From Gemmatimonadota bacterium (GTDB lineage Bacteria; Gemmatimonadota; Gemmatimonadetes; Gemmatimonadales; GWC2-71-9), in assembly GCA_029862925.1 (NCBI GenBank), contig JAOTWJ010000011.1, positions 1-42,320 on the forward strand: a stretch of DNA of 42,320 nucleotides, given 5' to 3'. The position numbers and the translations under genes were made by a program. Position 1 is the stretch's first letter. Each line of letters opens with the position of its first letter. The notes beneath the pieces are model-generated. The model saw only the letters and a program-made list of their open reading frames with translations, ran no database searches and was not told the origin of the DNA. Positions 9,823 to 17,314 of this stretch are shown one piece after another.

Positions 9823-11684
9823 CGCTCCAGCTCCCTGCGAATCTCGCTCGCGGCCCCAATCGCGGCTTCGACGTCCTCGCTCAGCACGCGCGCCGCCTGC
9901 GTGGCGCTCGTGAGGTCATCGAGCACCGCGCTGACGCCGGCCGAGCGCAGCCGCAGCAGGTCGAACCGGACGTTCTGGACCGCCAGCACGCAGGCTTCGA
10001 ACTGCGCTTCGAGGGACTTGCGACGCTCCACCAACTCGCCGAGTACCCCGCGCTGGCGCTCGATCAGCTCGATTCGGCGATCGTCGCCGCCCTCGTCGCG
10101 CAGGTTCTTGATGCGCGCCTCGAGCCGGGCCAACGTCTCCGGATCCACTTCGCCTTCCATTTGCGACAGCGTGCGTGCGAGGTCGAGCGCTCGGCGCGCC
10201 AGGCCCTCCACGGTCTGCACGACGTCGGGCAACAACGCCCGCTCGGAGGCCGGCAGCTTGTCCACGATCTGGCGGATGGCCGCCTGGTCGCGGCGCAGCT
10301 GGGTGATCTGCTCGGCCAATGGCCCGAAGTCCTCGTCGGCGCCGACGTCCCTGGCGCCACGCAGTTGTTTGGGGGCGGCCGTCGCCGGCATGCGGGCCTC
10401 CACGGCGTCAGGGGCCGGCGGCCGATTGAGCACGTCGCGCCAACTGTACCCGGCCTGCCACAGCTTGGCGTAGCGCGTGCCGATGCCGAACCCCCAGATG
10501 CCGGCCACCAAGAGAAACCAGGGCTCGGTGATGCCCGTCCCTACGTTGATCAGCATCAGCGCCCCGGAGACGGCGGCCCAGCGGGAGAATTCGGCGCGGA
10601 AGCTTCGGACGATCTCGGGTTCCCGCGACCGCCGCCCCGCGGCGGCGGGATCGAGCGGACGATGGCGATCCGGCCCGCGACGCTCGTGTCCGCGCTCCAC
10701 GCCCCGTTCCCCGCGGCTCCAGGCCCGGTCCAAGGCGACCCCGGCGTTGGCTGCCGACGGGCGCGGACGCGGCGGCGGCGGACGGTACGGGCCGGACGAA
10801 CGGTTCTCCAACGCGCGCCGCAGCGATTCGGCCGTCGGCCACCGGGCGTTCGGGTCTTTCTCCAGACACCGCATGATGGCCGTGGCCAGGTCGTCGGGGA
10901 TATCCGTCTGCGTCCGCTTGATGTCGGGGGCCGGTTCGGAGATGTGCTTCATCAAGATCCCGGGCACCGTGGGCGCATGAAACGGGAGCTCGCCCGTGGC
11001 CATCTCGTAGGCGACCACCCCCAGCGCGTAGAGATCGCTGCGGGCGTCGATGTCGCGCTCGCCTGCGGCCTGCTCCGGACTCATGTAATGCGGCGTGCCG
11101 ATCGCGATGCCGGTTCCCGTCAGGGTTCCGGGGCTCGCTTCCGAGAGCGCCTTGGCGATCCCGAAGTCGGTCACCATGACGCGACGCCGCGTACCCTCCA
11201 GCAGAATGTTGTCGGGTTTGATGTCGCGATGGACGACGCCGAGCGCATGCGCCATGCCCAGGGCGTCGGCGGTCTCCTTCATGATGCGACGGACCTCTTC
11301 GGCCGGCAGCGCGCGGCGGCGCTTGAGCCGCGCGCCCAGCGACTCGCCGTCCACGAAGCCCATCACGAAGTAAACGAGCCCGCCCTCGTCACCGACCGCG
11401 TGGATCGGCACGATGTGCGGGTGCGACAGGCGCGCGGCCGTTTGGGCCTCGCGCATGAACCGGATCTTGATCTCTTGGCGAAAGGCCAGTTCGGGAGGCA
11501 ACACCTTGATGGCCACCCGACGCCGGAGGGCGAGATCGCGCGCGGCAAAGACGACTCCCATGCCGCCCCGCCCGATCTCACGCTCCAGTTCGTATGCGCC
11601 TTCGAGCACCTGTGCCAGGCGCTCGGCGAGCGGGTTCTCTTCGAGAAGAGCGTCGTCCATTGGCACGCGCTTGATCAGGGGCAT
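9819..11684 (-). CDS. Membrane-associated serine/threonine protein kinase with C-terminal coiled coil
   Basis: A 621-residue Hanks-type kinase. Catalytic domain about 33-295: glycine loop GRGGMGVVF, Lys60 in [15 protein letters not shown] with Asp154, DFG Asp173, activation segment [10 protein letters not shown], and [15 protein letters not shown]. After a proline/arginine-rich linker come two hydrophobic segments (about 365-405) typical of 2TM kinases. A long, charged, probably coiled-coil tail follows (about 455-615). Kinase and tail therefore lie on the same side of the membrane. Target unknown. The start may instead be Met9 (11660), because a -10-like TAATGT abuts the first ATG. The stop shares a CTAG with the E1 gene. 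Confidence 0.9.
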   Translation of the reverse strand: MPLIKRVPMDDALLEENPLAERLAQVLEGAYELEREIGRGGMGVVFAARDLALRRRVAIKVLPPELAFRQEIKIRFMREAQTAARLSHPHIVPIHAVGDEGGLVYFVMGFVDGESLGARLKRRRALPAEEVRRIMKETADALGMAHALGVVHRDIKPDNILLEGTRRRVMVTDFGIAKALSEASPGTLTGTGIAIGTPHYMSPEQAAGERDIDARSDLYALGVVAYEMATGELPFHAPTVPGILMKHISEPAPDIKRTQTDIPDDLATAIMRCLEKDPNARWPTAESLRRALENRSSGPYRPPPPRPRPSAANAGVALDRAWSRGERGVERGHERRGPDRHRPLDPAAAGRRSREPEIVRSFRAEFSRWAAVSGALMLINVGTGITEPWFLLVAGIWGFGIGTRYAKLWQAGYSWRDVLNRPPAPDAVEARMPATAAPKQLRGARDVGADEDFGPLAEQITQLRRDQAAIRQIVDKLPASERALLPDVVQTVEGLARRALDLARTLSQMEGEVDPETLARLEARIKNLRDEGGDDRRIELIERQRGVLGELVERRKSLEAQFEACVLAVQNVRFDLLRLRSAGVSAVLDDLTSATQAARVLSEDVEAAIGAASEIRRELER

Positions 11685-11690
11685 ACATTA
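11684..11690. promoter_or_regulatory. Symmetric -10 box TACATTA between kinase and divergent small gene
   Basis: TACATTA reads as TACATT on the plus strand and TAATGT on the minus strand, fitting the TAnnnTA form seen at bidirectional promoters. It lies in the 58-bp gap between the kinase (minus) and the small gene at 11743 (plus). On the minus strand, initiation would fall inside the first annotated kinase codons, arguing for a start at 11660. Confidence 0.35.
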
Positions 11691-11742
11691 GTCCGCGTCC
11701 GAGACGCTGGCAACCTGCACCAGACGGGAGGCGCGCGGCTCG

Positions 11743-11994
11743 ATGCGTTGGATTACCGATGATGCCGGCCGCCGGTGGGCGGCAGAACGCGTCGGCCGGA
11801 CCTCTGGTCTCGTCTCTACGAAGCGGAAGGCCGGAGGTTTCCCGCAACCGGCCGATATCGTCCGCTTCGAGTGCCAGTCCGACCCCCAAGAGCCGGCCCG
11901 CGAGATCACGACGCGCGCCGGCCTGCTCGAGCAATTGACCGACTCCGAGCTCAAGGCGCTCCTCCACAGCGCGCCGCGCGCCCCCTCGTCCTGA
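11743..11994 (+). CDS. Small conserved-looking protein, unknown function
   Basis: An 83-residue soluble protein with composition like a real gene: WITDDAGRRW at the start, PADIVRFECQSD in the middle and a helical LLEQLTDSELKALLHSA end. Overlapping minus-strand frames here are arginine-rich and look like shadows. It is divergent from the kinase across a 58-bp promoter region and 185 bp upstream of lon. No motif is recognised. One cysteine; no signal peptide. Confidence 0.65.
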   Translation: MRWITDDAGRRWAAERVGRTSGLVSTKRKAGGFPQPADIVRFECQSDPQEPAREITTRAGLLEQLTDSELKALLHSAPRAPSS

Positions 11995-12179
11995 GCCACG
12001 CAAAGCGTTTTCCTGCCAATCTGGCACGAACGGCGAGATCGCGGCGTCCAACACGGCGGGAACGGCACGTCATGGAGCGGGGTTCAGACCAATGAGGCAG
12101 TCTTTGGTGGCACGGCCGCTGCGCTCAGGAGATCGGACGATTTGGGCCGCGGCGGGCGGCGGAGAGGCGTGAGCGACTG
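11995..12179 (+). promoter_or_regulatory. lon upstream region
   Basis: A 185-bp non-coding stretch. It holds a small inverted repeat TGCCA-ATC-TGGCA (12014-12026) and a purine-rich GGAGAGG (12161-12167) that is 12 nt from the lon ATG, rather far for a ribosome binding site. I see no CIRCE-type heat-shock operator and no convincing sigma-54 or heat-shock sigma promoter. Confidence 0.3.
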
Positions 12180-14663
12180 ATGAGTGAACTGACCCCCTTC
12201 CAGGGCCTGGAGCGGATCCGGCTGCCGGTGCTGCCGCTGCGCGAGGTCGTGCTGTTCCCCGGTGTCACGGCACCGATCGGTGCCGGTCGACCGGGCACGC
12301 TGCGCGCGATCGAGGCGGCACTGAAACGCGAAGACCGGCGGATCTTCGCGGTGTGCCAGCGCGAGAATACCGACCAAGTCGAGGCGGCCGGTCTGTACAC
12401 GACGGGCACGGTGGCCAAGATCGGGCAGATCCAGCGCGGGCTCGGTGGTGTCCAGTTGCTGCTGCACGGCGAGTTCCGGTCGAGCGTGCTGCAGTACTCC
12501 GAGGTCGAGGGGTACATCGAATCGGTCGTGTGTCGCACGCCGGACTTGCCGCCGCTTGACGCGGAGGAGGCGGCGTTCCTGGCGCTGCACCGTGAGGTAC
12601 GCGAGCGCGCGGCGGAACTCGGCCAGAAGTCGGGACTGGCGGAGGAGGTCGTGGAGCAGGTGCTGGAAGGGGTGGCGGATCCGGGACGCTTCGCCGACCT
12701 CGTCGCCGGCTATCTCGACATCTCGTCCAAGGAGCGTCAGGCGCTGCTCGAGACGCTCGCCGTGGAAGAGCGGCTGCGGCGCGTCCTGATTCACGTGCAG
12801 CGGCAGATTGGCCTGCTCGACGCGCAGCAGGACATCAAGTCGAAGGTGCAGGAGGAGCTCGGTGAGCGCCAGCGCGAGATGTTCCTGCGCGAGCAGCTCA
12901 AGGCCATCCGGAAAGAGCTCGGCGAGGACGACGACGAGCAGGTGGCCGACGAGCTGCGCCAGCGGCTCGAGGAGATCGTGTTGCCGGAGGAAGCGCGCAA
13001 GGAAGTCAAGCGGGAGCTCGGTCGTCTGTCGCGCGCCCCGCGCGAGTCCATGGAGGCCCAGGTCATCCGCACCTACCTCGAAACGATCGCCGAATTGCCG
13101 TGGAACGAGCGCAGCGAGGAGCACTTCGATCTGAAGCGTGCCGCGACGATCCTGGACGAGGATCATTTCGGTCTGCAGGACGTGAAGGACCGTGTGCTGG
13201 AGTTCCTCGCCGTACGCCAGCTGCGCGCCCAGCTCGACGATGCGGCGGCGCGGGGCCTCCCGACGGGGGAGTATCCGGTGCCCGGCAACGAGGACGACCG
13301 CCGCGCCAAGGGGTCGATCCTGCTGTTCGTCGGGCCGCCGGGTGTGGGAAAGACCTCCATCGCCAAGTCGATCGCCCGGGCGATGGGGCGCGAGTACGTG
13401 CGCATCTCGCTGGGCGGCGCCCGCGACGAGGCGGACATTCGCGGGCATCGCCGGACGTACGTGGGCGCCATGCCGGGACGGATCATTCAGGGCATGAAGA
13501 AGGCCGGCGCGAAGAACCCGGTGTTCCTCCTCGACGAAGTGGACAAGCTCGGCGTGTCGTTCCAGGGCGACCCTGCGGCCGCGTTGCTCGAAGTGCTCGA
13601 TCCCGCGCAGAACGACTCATTCACCGATCACTTCCTGGGGGTCCCGTTCGACCTCTCCGAGGTGCTGTTCATCGCCACGGCGAACTTCCTGCAGAACATC
13701 CCGGCGCCGTTGCTCGACCGGATGGAGATGGTGGAGTTTTCGGGCTACACCGAGCAGGAGAAGCTGAGCATCGCGCGGCGGTATCTCATTCCGCGCCAAA
13801 CCGGTGAAGCGGGCCTGCTTCCCGATCAGTTGGAGATCATCGATCAGGCGCTGACCACGGTCATCGCGGGGTACACGCGCGAAGCGGGTGTGCGGCAGCT
13901 CGAGCGCGAAATCGGCAAGGTCGCCCGCAAGGTGGCGCGCCAGATCGCAGCCGGTGACAAGGAGCGCGTCACCGTCACCGCCGAGGCGGTCGACGAACTG
14001 CTGGGACGGGCCCGCGTGCACCCCGAGCGTGCTGCCCGCGAGGCGGAGGTGGGGATCGCGACGGGCATGTACTACACGCCCGTGGGCGGCGACATCATGT
14101 TCGTCGAAGCGTCGGTGATGCGGGGGAAGGGCGATCTCGTGCTCACCGGACAGCTGGGTGACGTGATGAAGGAGTCGGCCCGGGCGGGGCTCACCTACGC
14201 GAAAACGCACGCGGACGAGTTGGGTATTCCGGGCGACCGGTTCCTCGAGAAGGACGTGCACATTCACGTCCCTGCGGGCGCCGTACCGAAAGAAGGGTCG
14301 TCGGCGGGCATCACCATGGCGACTGCATTGGTGAGCGCGCTGTCCGGCATGTGCGTCCGGCACGACCTGGCGATGACCGGCGAGGTCACGCTCTCGGGCC
14401 GCGTCCTGCCGATTGGCGGCGTGAAGGAGAAGGTCCTGGGAGCCCTTCGGGCGGGCATCACAACGGTCGTCCTGCCCAAGGAGAACCTCGCCGACCTCGA
14501 CGACATCCGAGAGGACGAGCGGGCCAAGCTGACGGTGCACGCCGTCGAACACCTCTCCGAGGTGTTCGACATCGCCCTCCACCAGCCCGAGGAGCCTGCC
14601 AGCGGCAAGGTGCGTCGCAAGGGCGAGCCGCAGACCGAGGACCTGGCACTCACGGGCAACTAG
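12180..14663 (+). CDS. lon: ATP-dependent Lon protease
   Basis: An 827-residue LonA protease that degrades misfolded and regulatory proteins in the cytoplasm. The N-terminal LAN domain (about 1-210, LPVLPLREVVLFPGV) binds substrate. A long helical linker follows (about 225-300, KSKVQEELGERQREMFLREQ). The AAA+ module has Walker A GPPGVGKTS (near 385) and Walker B VFLLDEVDK. The C-terminal peptidase domain carries the catalytic dyad Ser708 (PKEGSSAG) and Lys751 (GGVKEK). The 43-residue spacing matches E. coli Ser679/Lys722. The ATG at 12180 gives the full LAN domain. It is monocistronic, with a strong hairpin after it. Confidence 0.96.
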   Translation: MSELTPFQGLERIRLPVLPLREVVLFPGVTAPIGAGRPGTLRAIEAALKREDRRIFAVCQRENTDQVEAAGLYTTGTVAKIGQIQRGLGGVQLLLHGEFRSSVLQYSEVEGYIESVVCRTPDLPPLDAEEAAFLALHREVRERAAELGQKSGLAEEVVEQVLEGVADPGRFADLVAGYLDISSKERQALLETLAVEERLRRVLIHVQRQIGLLDAQQDIKSKVQEELGERQREMFLREQLKAIRKELGEDDDEQVADELRQRLEEIVLPEEARKEVKRELGRLSRAPRESMEAQVIRTYLETIAELPWNERSEEHFDLKRAATILDEDHFGLQDVKDRVLEFLAVRQLRAQLDDAAARGLPTGEYPVPGNEDDRRAKGSILLFVGPPGVGKTSIAKSIARAMGREYVRISLGGARDEADIRGHRRTYVGAMPGRIIQGMKKAGAKNPVFLLDEVDKLGVSFQGDPAAALLEVLDPAQNDSFTDHFLGVPFDLSEVLFIATANFLQNIPAPLLDRMEMVEFSGYTEQEKLSIARRYLIPRQTGEAGLLPDQLEIIDQALTTVIAGYTREAGVRQLEREIGKVARKVARQIAAGDKERVTVTAEAVDELLGRARVHPERAAREAEVGIATGMYYTPVGGDIMFVEASVMRGKGDLVLTGQLGDVMKESARAGLTYAKTHADELGIPGDRFLEKDVHIHVPAGAVPKEGSSAGITMATALVSALSGMCVRHDLAMTGEVTLSGRVLPIGGVKEKVLGALRAGITTVVLPKENLADLDDIREDERAKLTVHAVEHLSEVFDIALHQPEEPASGKVRRKGEPQTEDLALTGN

Positions 14664-14686
14664 CACCCGCGACGCGCAACAGCGAC

Positions 14687-14718
14687 GCCGGGCGGCTCTC
14701 TGCGGAGAGCCGCCCGGC
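14687..14718. terminator. Strong hairpin between convergent lon and tetR genes
   Basis: A perfect 14-bp stem, GCCGGGCGGCTCTC (14687-14700) and GAGAGCCGCCCGGC (14705-14718), with a TGCG loop. It starts 24 nt after the lon stop and precedes the 3' end of the convergent TetR gene, so it could terminate both. No long T run follows on either side, so termination would rely on the very stable stem or on an accessory factor. Confidence 0.6.
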
Positions 14719-14771
14719 TCGTTACGGCCCGGTGCAGCTCCCGCGGCACCAGCGCCGTTGCCGACCGGGAC

Positions 14772-15338
14772 TTACCAGGTCAGCGCCCGCAGCAGCAGGC
14801 TCGCGACGTCCGCCGGCCACCGGTCGGGCGCGTCGGCGCCAATCGCCAGCGTGGGGGCCAGGCCGTGATAGCCCGCGCAGAGGACGAGCACTTGGCGTGC
14901 GAGGGAGGCCGGATCGACGTCATCGCGGAAGTACCCCTGCCCCTGGCCGTCAGACACGACCGTGGCGAACGCCTCGAGCCAGGCCGCGACGCGCTGGACC
15001 ACGACGGCGCGTGCTTCGGCGGTCAACTGGCGTTCGGTGAGGGACGTCGCGAGCGCCGGATCCCGGAGCAACTCGGTGCAAACTGCTTCGATGGCGCGGC
15101 GCAAGCGCTCGGGAGGTGCGGTCGAGAGGGTGGGAGGGTTGTTGGGGACGCTGGAGGTGCGGGCAACGGCGGCGTGGAGACCGGCCTTCGAGCCAAAGTA
15201 GTAGTAGAGGAGCTGCTTGTTGACCGTAGCCCGCTCAGCGATTCGGGCTACCCGGGCACCGGAGTATCCGAACTCCGCGAACTCGCGCCGGGCAGCAGCG
15301 AGCAGTCGATCTCTTCGCGATTCAGTGGTTTGAGCCAT
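14772..15338 (-). CDS. TetR-family transcriptional regulator
   Basis: A 188-residue TetR-type repressor. The N-terminal helix-turn-helix (about 8-55) is clear: RRDRLLAAARREFAEFGYSGARVARIAERATVNKQLLYYYFGSKAGL. The C-terminal part is a helical ligand/dimerisation domain. The effector is unknown; no pump or degradative operon is adjacent, so the target may be itself or a distant locus. A TTGACA-containing promoter and a TCAACC/GGTTGA inverted repeat lie directly upstream (15339-15386), which suggests autoregulation. It follows the TrmB-like gene on the same strand but has its own promoter. Confidence 0.9.
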   Translation of the reverse strand: MAQTTESRRDRLLAAARREFAEFGYSGARVARIAERATVNKQLLYYYFGSKAGLHAAVARTSSVPNNPPTLSTAPPERLRRAIEAVCTELLRDPALATSLTERQLTAEARAVVVQRVAAWLEAFATVVSDGQGQGYFRDDVDPASLARQVLVLCAGYHGLAPTLAIGADAPDRWPADVASLLLRALTW

Positions 15339-15354
15339 TCAACCAACCGGTTGA
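15339..15354. promoter_or_regulatory. Probable operator of the TetR-family gene at 14772
   Basis: TCAACC-AACC-GGTTGA (6-bp arms, 4-nt spacer) touches the start codon and contains the 10-bp palindrome CAACCGGTTG (15344-15353). It lies where the transcription start should be, a typical autoregulatory TetR operator position. Confidence 0.5.
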
Positions 15355-15386
15355 TGTATAGTGCGGTTGGATGCGCCCGGTGTCAA
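15355..15386 (-). promoter_or_regulatory. Promoter of the TetR-family gene
   Basis: On the minus strand a perfect -35 TTGACA (15386-15381) is followed by CACTATACAT. The -10 could be CACTAT (17-nt spacer) or TATACA (20-nt spacer, 15360-15355). The -35 overlaps the stop region of the upstream TrmB-like gene. Confidence 0.5.
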
Positions 15387-16069
15387 GCTCCGGTCAGGCT
15401 CGTAATCGCGGCGTCCACGAGGCCCACCACCAGGGGGGTGGTTGCCCAGTAGCCCAGGATCTCGGGCTCGAGTGTCGCGGCGAGGGCGCCGTCGGCGATC
15501 AACAGGAACGCCGGGGAGGCGAACAACCCTGCCATGCGCTCCGGTTCGACCACCGCGATTACAGCCGGCGACACCCCCTCGGCCGTCCCCACCGACCAAA
15601 CGGTGAATGGGCGTCCGGCCGCGGCTCGGGCGCGAAACGCCGGACCCAGCTCGCGCAGGTCGGCCGGCCGGCCAACGCACCGGACCGGCCCGTCGGCCCG
15701 GACAATCGCCCGGGTTGCCGCTTCCCGCACGGCGCGCTCGCCCCGCAGCTCGATCAGCGGTTCCGCCCCTTGCGGCGGCTGCGCCGTGACCTGCCGCTCC
15801 AACCGGTCGAGTTTCCGCGTCTCGTGCTCGATGATTAGCGTCAGCAGCGCCTGGGGATGGAGGGCCCGGTACCGGCGGGGGGTGCCCTCGAGGAGCGCCG
15901 CCGCGCCTTTGGTCACCAACCCGTCGAGAGCCTGGTAGGCGTTGGCGCGCGCAATCCCGAGTCGCTTGGCCACGGCATAGCCACTCGCTGGGCCCAGGTC
16001 GACCAGGGCGGAGTACGCGGCGGCTTCCGTGGGGGTGAAACCAAAGGGCGTGAGATCGACAAGCGGCAT
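15383..16069 (-). CDS. TrmB-family transcriptional regulator
   Basis: A 228-residue regulator. The winged helix (about 5-75) is typical of TrmB proteins: FGFTPTEAAAYSALVDLGPASGYAVAKRLGIARANAYQALDGLVTKGAA. A helical segment follows, then a C-terminal effector-binding-like region with short strands (PVRCVGRPADL, RPFTVWSVG, FLLIADGALAATLE). Members of the family often sense sugars, but the ligand cannot be read here. The promoter region (16074-16092) has an inverted repeat overlapping a -10 box 7 nt from the ATG, so the mRNA is probably leaderless and self-regulated. Confidence 0.85.
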   Translation of the reverse strand: MPLVDLTPFGFTPTEAAAYSALVDLGPASGYAVAKRLGIARANAYQALDGLVTKGAAALLEGTPRRYRALHPQALLTLIIEHETRKLDRLERQVTAQPPQGAEPLIELRGERAVREAATRAIVRADGPVRCVGRPADLRELGPAFRARAAAGRPFTVWSVGTAEGVSPAVIAVVEPERMAGLFASPAFLLIADGALAATLEPEILGYWATTPLVVGLVDAAITSLTGA

Positions 16070-16073
16070 GGAG

Positions 16074-16092
16074 AGTAGTCTATATCACTACT
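16074..16092 (-). promoter_or_regulatory. Inverted repeat and -10 box of the TrmB-like gene
   Basis: AGTAGT (16074-16079) and ACTACT (16087-16092) are separated by CTATATC. An alternative 7-bp pairing is GAGTAGT (16073-16079) with ACTACTC (16090-16096). On the minus strand TAGACT (16082-16077) sits 7 nt before the ATG at 16069. A protein on the repeat would cover the promoter. Confidence 0.45.
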
Positions 16093-16122
16093 ACTCCAGC
16101 AACAACCTCGGAATCCCCGAAC

Positions 16123-17085
16123 TCACGTGTATTCGAGCGTCCAGCCGGCCGCCTTCGCGATCAGGGCGAGTCGGAACGTCACGTCGGCCTGGCGCCGCTC
16201 CATCGTCTTCCCGTCCAGTTCGAGCGGAAACGCGAAGTCGGCCAGCTTCGACGGCGACTTGGGAAGCGAGCGCAGGCTTTTCGGCGACCACACCCCGTGC
16301 TTGTCCACGTCGCTCAGCAGGCGCGCCAGCACTCTGAGCGCGACCTCGTTGGTGTGCAGCATCCCGAGCCGCGCCAGCAACTCCATCCAATAGAGCGCGA
16401 GCGGGAGGTCCTTGGCATTTCCGCTGCGGTCCGCCTCGATGGGATTCCCGAGCAGTTGGTACGTGGGCTGAATGATCTTCCGCCCGATGGGGAGGACGTA
16501 CTTCTTCTTGGGAGCCGGCTGCGCGAGAAAGGAACAAAGCCGTTCCACGAATCCGGCCCGCTCGCGCTGAAGCGAGGGCATGTACGCCACGACCGCTACC
16601 GAGAGCACGGTGGGGGGAGTCGTTTCCGGATGGAGGATGTTCCGGTTTCCCTTGCGGACGATCGGCTTCGCTGCCAACTCGGAACGGAGGAAGTGCGACA
16701 CTTGGGACGCCATGCGGTGGGCGGCCCCCCGGACCCGTGGGTCCTCGACCCTGCCCGCGTGCGCCAGCGCGGCGGTTGCCGCCTCGCGGAACAGCGCCCG
16801 CGACCACGCCGCGAGTTCCGGGTTCCCCTTTGCCGCAGACTTGTACTCCGCCAGCAGGTCAGGCGACTCGTCCCGCGACAGCAGGCGGTAGAAGTAGCGG
16901 TCGGTTTCGCGGAACACGCGGTCTTCGTGCGGGACCCCCAACTCCAGCAAGTGGCGGTACTGCGCCACCGTCCCGACGTCCTTCCACCCCAGCGTCTTGT
17001 TGGAAGCCAGCCCGAGTACGTTGTCGCCCCATAAGCCGGACTTCCTCTGCTTCTTGATGGTCTGCGCGACCCGCTTGTACGCCAT
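16123..17085 (-). CDS. Unrecognised protein, probably the main part of a gene with an abnormal 5' end
   Basis: 320 residues from the first in-frame ATG. The sequence is soluble and mostly helical: LWGDNVLGLASNKTLGWKDVGTV near the start, FRETDRYFYRLLSRDESPDLL, and a C-terminal LPKSPSKLADFAFPLELDGKT...TFRLALIAKAAGWTLEY. The repeating helical pairs vaguely suggest an alpha/alpha-toroid fold, but I cannot name a family. The frame stays open and protein-like upstream of this ATG, so this is probably not the true N-terminus. GC content is visibly lower and codon choice less biased than in neighbours, which suggests horizontal acquisition. Confidence 0.7.
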   Translation of the reverse strand: MAYKRVAQTIKKQRKSGLWGDNVLGLASNKTLGWKDVGTVAQYRHLLELGVPHEDRVFRETDRYFYRLLSRDESPDLLAEYKSAAKGNPELAAWSRALFREAATAALAHAGRVEDPRVRGAAHRMASQVSHFLRSELAAKPIVRKGNRNILHPETTPPTVLSVAVVAYMPSLQRERAGFVERLCSFLAQPAPKKKYVLPIGRKIIQPTYQLLGNPIEADRSGNAKDLPLALYWMELLARLGMLHTNEVALRVLARLLSDVDKHGVWSPKSLRSLPKSPSKLADFAFPLELDGKTMERRQADVTFRLALIAKAAGWTLEYT

Positions 17086-17304
17086 GACCTCGGCGCGCAG
17101 GGTCGCGTAGTCCTCGGGCGTTGCGGCCCCGGGGGGGAGAATGTCAGTGACCGTGCGCCACTTGATGGGGGCGCAGGCGTTGGCGCGGAGCCAGCTGACG
17201 GGAACTCGGTGTCCGGTAGGGAGATCCAGAGCTACCCCCTCGATGGGAAGGTCTGGGTAAAGAGCCGGCGGAACATAGTCCGTTTGTCGCTCCCGAGCCA
17301 GGGG
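17086..17304 (-). other. In-frame coding-like 5' extension lacking a standard start codon
   Basis: The same frame as the gene at 16123 runs open to a stop at 17371. From about 17304 down it reads like real protein: TDYVPPALYPDLPIEG, LDLPTGHRVPVSWLRANA, APIKWRTVTDILPPG. There is no ATG, GTG or TTG in it; the only candidate is a CTG at 17301-17299. An ATG at 17276-17274 lies in another frame, which stops after 14 codons at a run of five G/C (17235-17239). Either the start is unusual, the gene lost its 5' end where it joins the stop of the gene at 17315, or one base is missing in the homopolymer. Confidence 0.5.
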
Positions 17305-17314
17305 AGGAACGGGG

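Noticed and set aside
12022-12036. TGGCACGAACGGCGA upstream of lon as a sigma-54 promoter
   Set aside because: The GG element is present, but the GC element is not at the required distance, so the -24/-12 spacing fails.
11688-12068. Minus-strand open frames (126 and 158 codons) upstream of the kinase
   Set aside because: They overlap the more protein-like plus-strand gene at 11743 and are arginine-rich; the gap to the kinase is better explained as a divergent promoter.
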